Shown here: positions 5,654 through 5,762 of the stretch, piece by piece
How the letters are laid out: each line of letters begins with the position of its first letter
Numbering within the stretch: position 1 is the stretch's first letter
Assembly: GCA_945871755.1 (NCBI GenBank)
Contig: CAMBWV010000080.1
Span: 1 to 5,762 of the forward strand
Source: an uncultured Bacteroidales bacterium
Lineage (GTDB): Bacteria; Bacteroidota; Bacteroidia; Bacteroidales; Bacteroidaceae
DNA: 5,762 nt
Reading direction: 5' to 3'
Position numbers and translations under genes: made by a program
Notes under the pieces: generated by a model
Database searches by the model: none
What the model was told of the DNA's origin: nothing
What the model saw: only the letters and a program-made list of their open reading frames with translations

Positions 5654-5762
5654 GTACCGCACCTTGCTTGCAAGGTGTGAGTACAGGTAACTACTCAGGT
5701 CAAAGTGGTGAGGGGCCAAGGGAGTAACGTGAAAGTACCGCACCTTGCTTGCAAGGTGTGAG
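5654..5762. repeat. 28-bp palindromic repeat, two exact copies 81 bp apart, continuing past the window edge
   Basis: Identical 28-bp copies lie at 5654-5681 and 5735-5762, each starting GTACCG and ending GTGTGAG. The core, CACCTTGC-TT-GCAAGGTG at 5660-5677 and 5741-5758, is a perfect dyad with 8-bp arms, extendable by a G-T and a C-G pair. In the first copy the hairpin is flanked by GTAC on both sides. Similarity extends weakly upstream (AACGGTGAGAAAT versus AACGTGAAA). The 53-bp interval is too long for most CRISPR spacers, and no cas gene is visible. This resembles REP-type extragenic palindromes placed 3' of a gene. The second copy ends at the last base, so the true extent is unknown. Confidence 0.85.

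Noticed and set aside
5654..5762. CRISPR array
   Set aside because: Only two repeats are visible, the interval is 53 bp for a 28-bp repeat (short palindromic CRISPR repeats usually have ~32-bp spacers), and no cas genes are in the window. Kept as an open alternative in the findings.

Overview
The window looks like chromosomal DNA of a Bacteroidales bacterium, probably near Prevotella and relatives. Three things point there: a 286-residue primary sigma factor without region 1.1, promoters built on TAnnTTTG (for rpoD paired with TTTG at 20 bp), and a 636-residue LptF/LptG-type permease next to a RibB-type riboflavin gene. Shine-Dalgarno sites are weak or absent, as is usual in this group. I see no rRNA, tRNA or cas gene, and no intact mobile element.

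Left part, minus strand. Reading leftward: a broken AlbA_2/RecG-like ATP-binding protein gene (2364-3423), the LptF/LptG-family permease (213-2123), and the 5' end of a riboflavin synthesis gene (1-155, running off the window). The permease and riboflavin gene are 57 nt apart and probably co-transcribed from a promoter whose -7 box lies at 2158-2165. The pseudogene has lost its middle. Its first ~43 codons join, out of frame, to the C-terminal part of the ATPase-like domain. It also carries a duplicated module (12-bp minisatellite coding a tetrapeptide linker, then a winged-helix domain) and lies beside a degenerate 21-bp tandem repeat.

Middle. A 376-bp non-coding stretch (3424-3799) with several inverted repeats separates the pseudogene from the divergent rpoD. 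At its right end is a near-consensus Bacteroidetes promoter only ~20 nt from the rpoD start codon.

Right part, plus strand. rpoD (3800-4660) ends in a strong intrinsic terminator (4689-4723). A class I SAM-dependent methyltransferase gene (4899-5624) follows with its own -7 box. The last ~110 bp hold two exact copies of a 28-bp palindromic repeat, 81 bp apart; the second is cut by the window end, so the array may continue.

The intact genes are housekeeping: envelope LPS export, riboflavin synthesis and primary transcription initiation, plus a methyltransferase of unknown substrate. I found no convincing new multi-gene system. The parts most worth a second look are the palindromic repeat, the deleted ATPase with its duplicated module, and the hairpin-rich region before rpoD.
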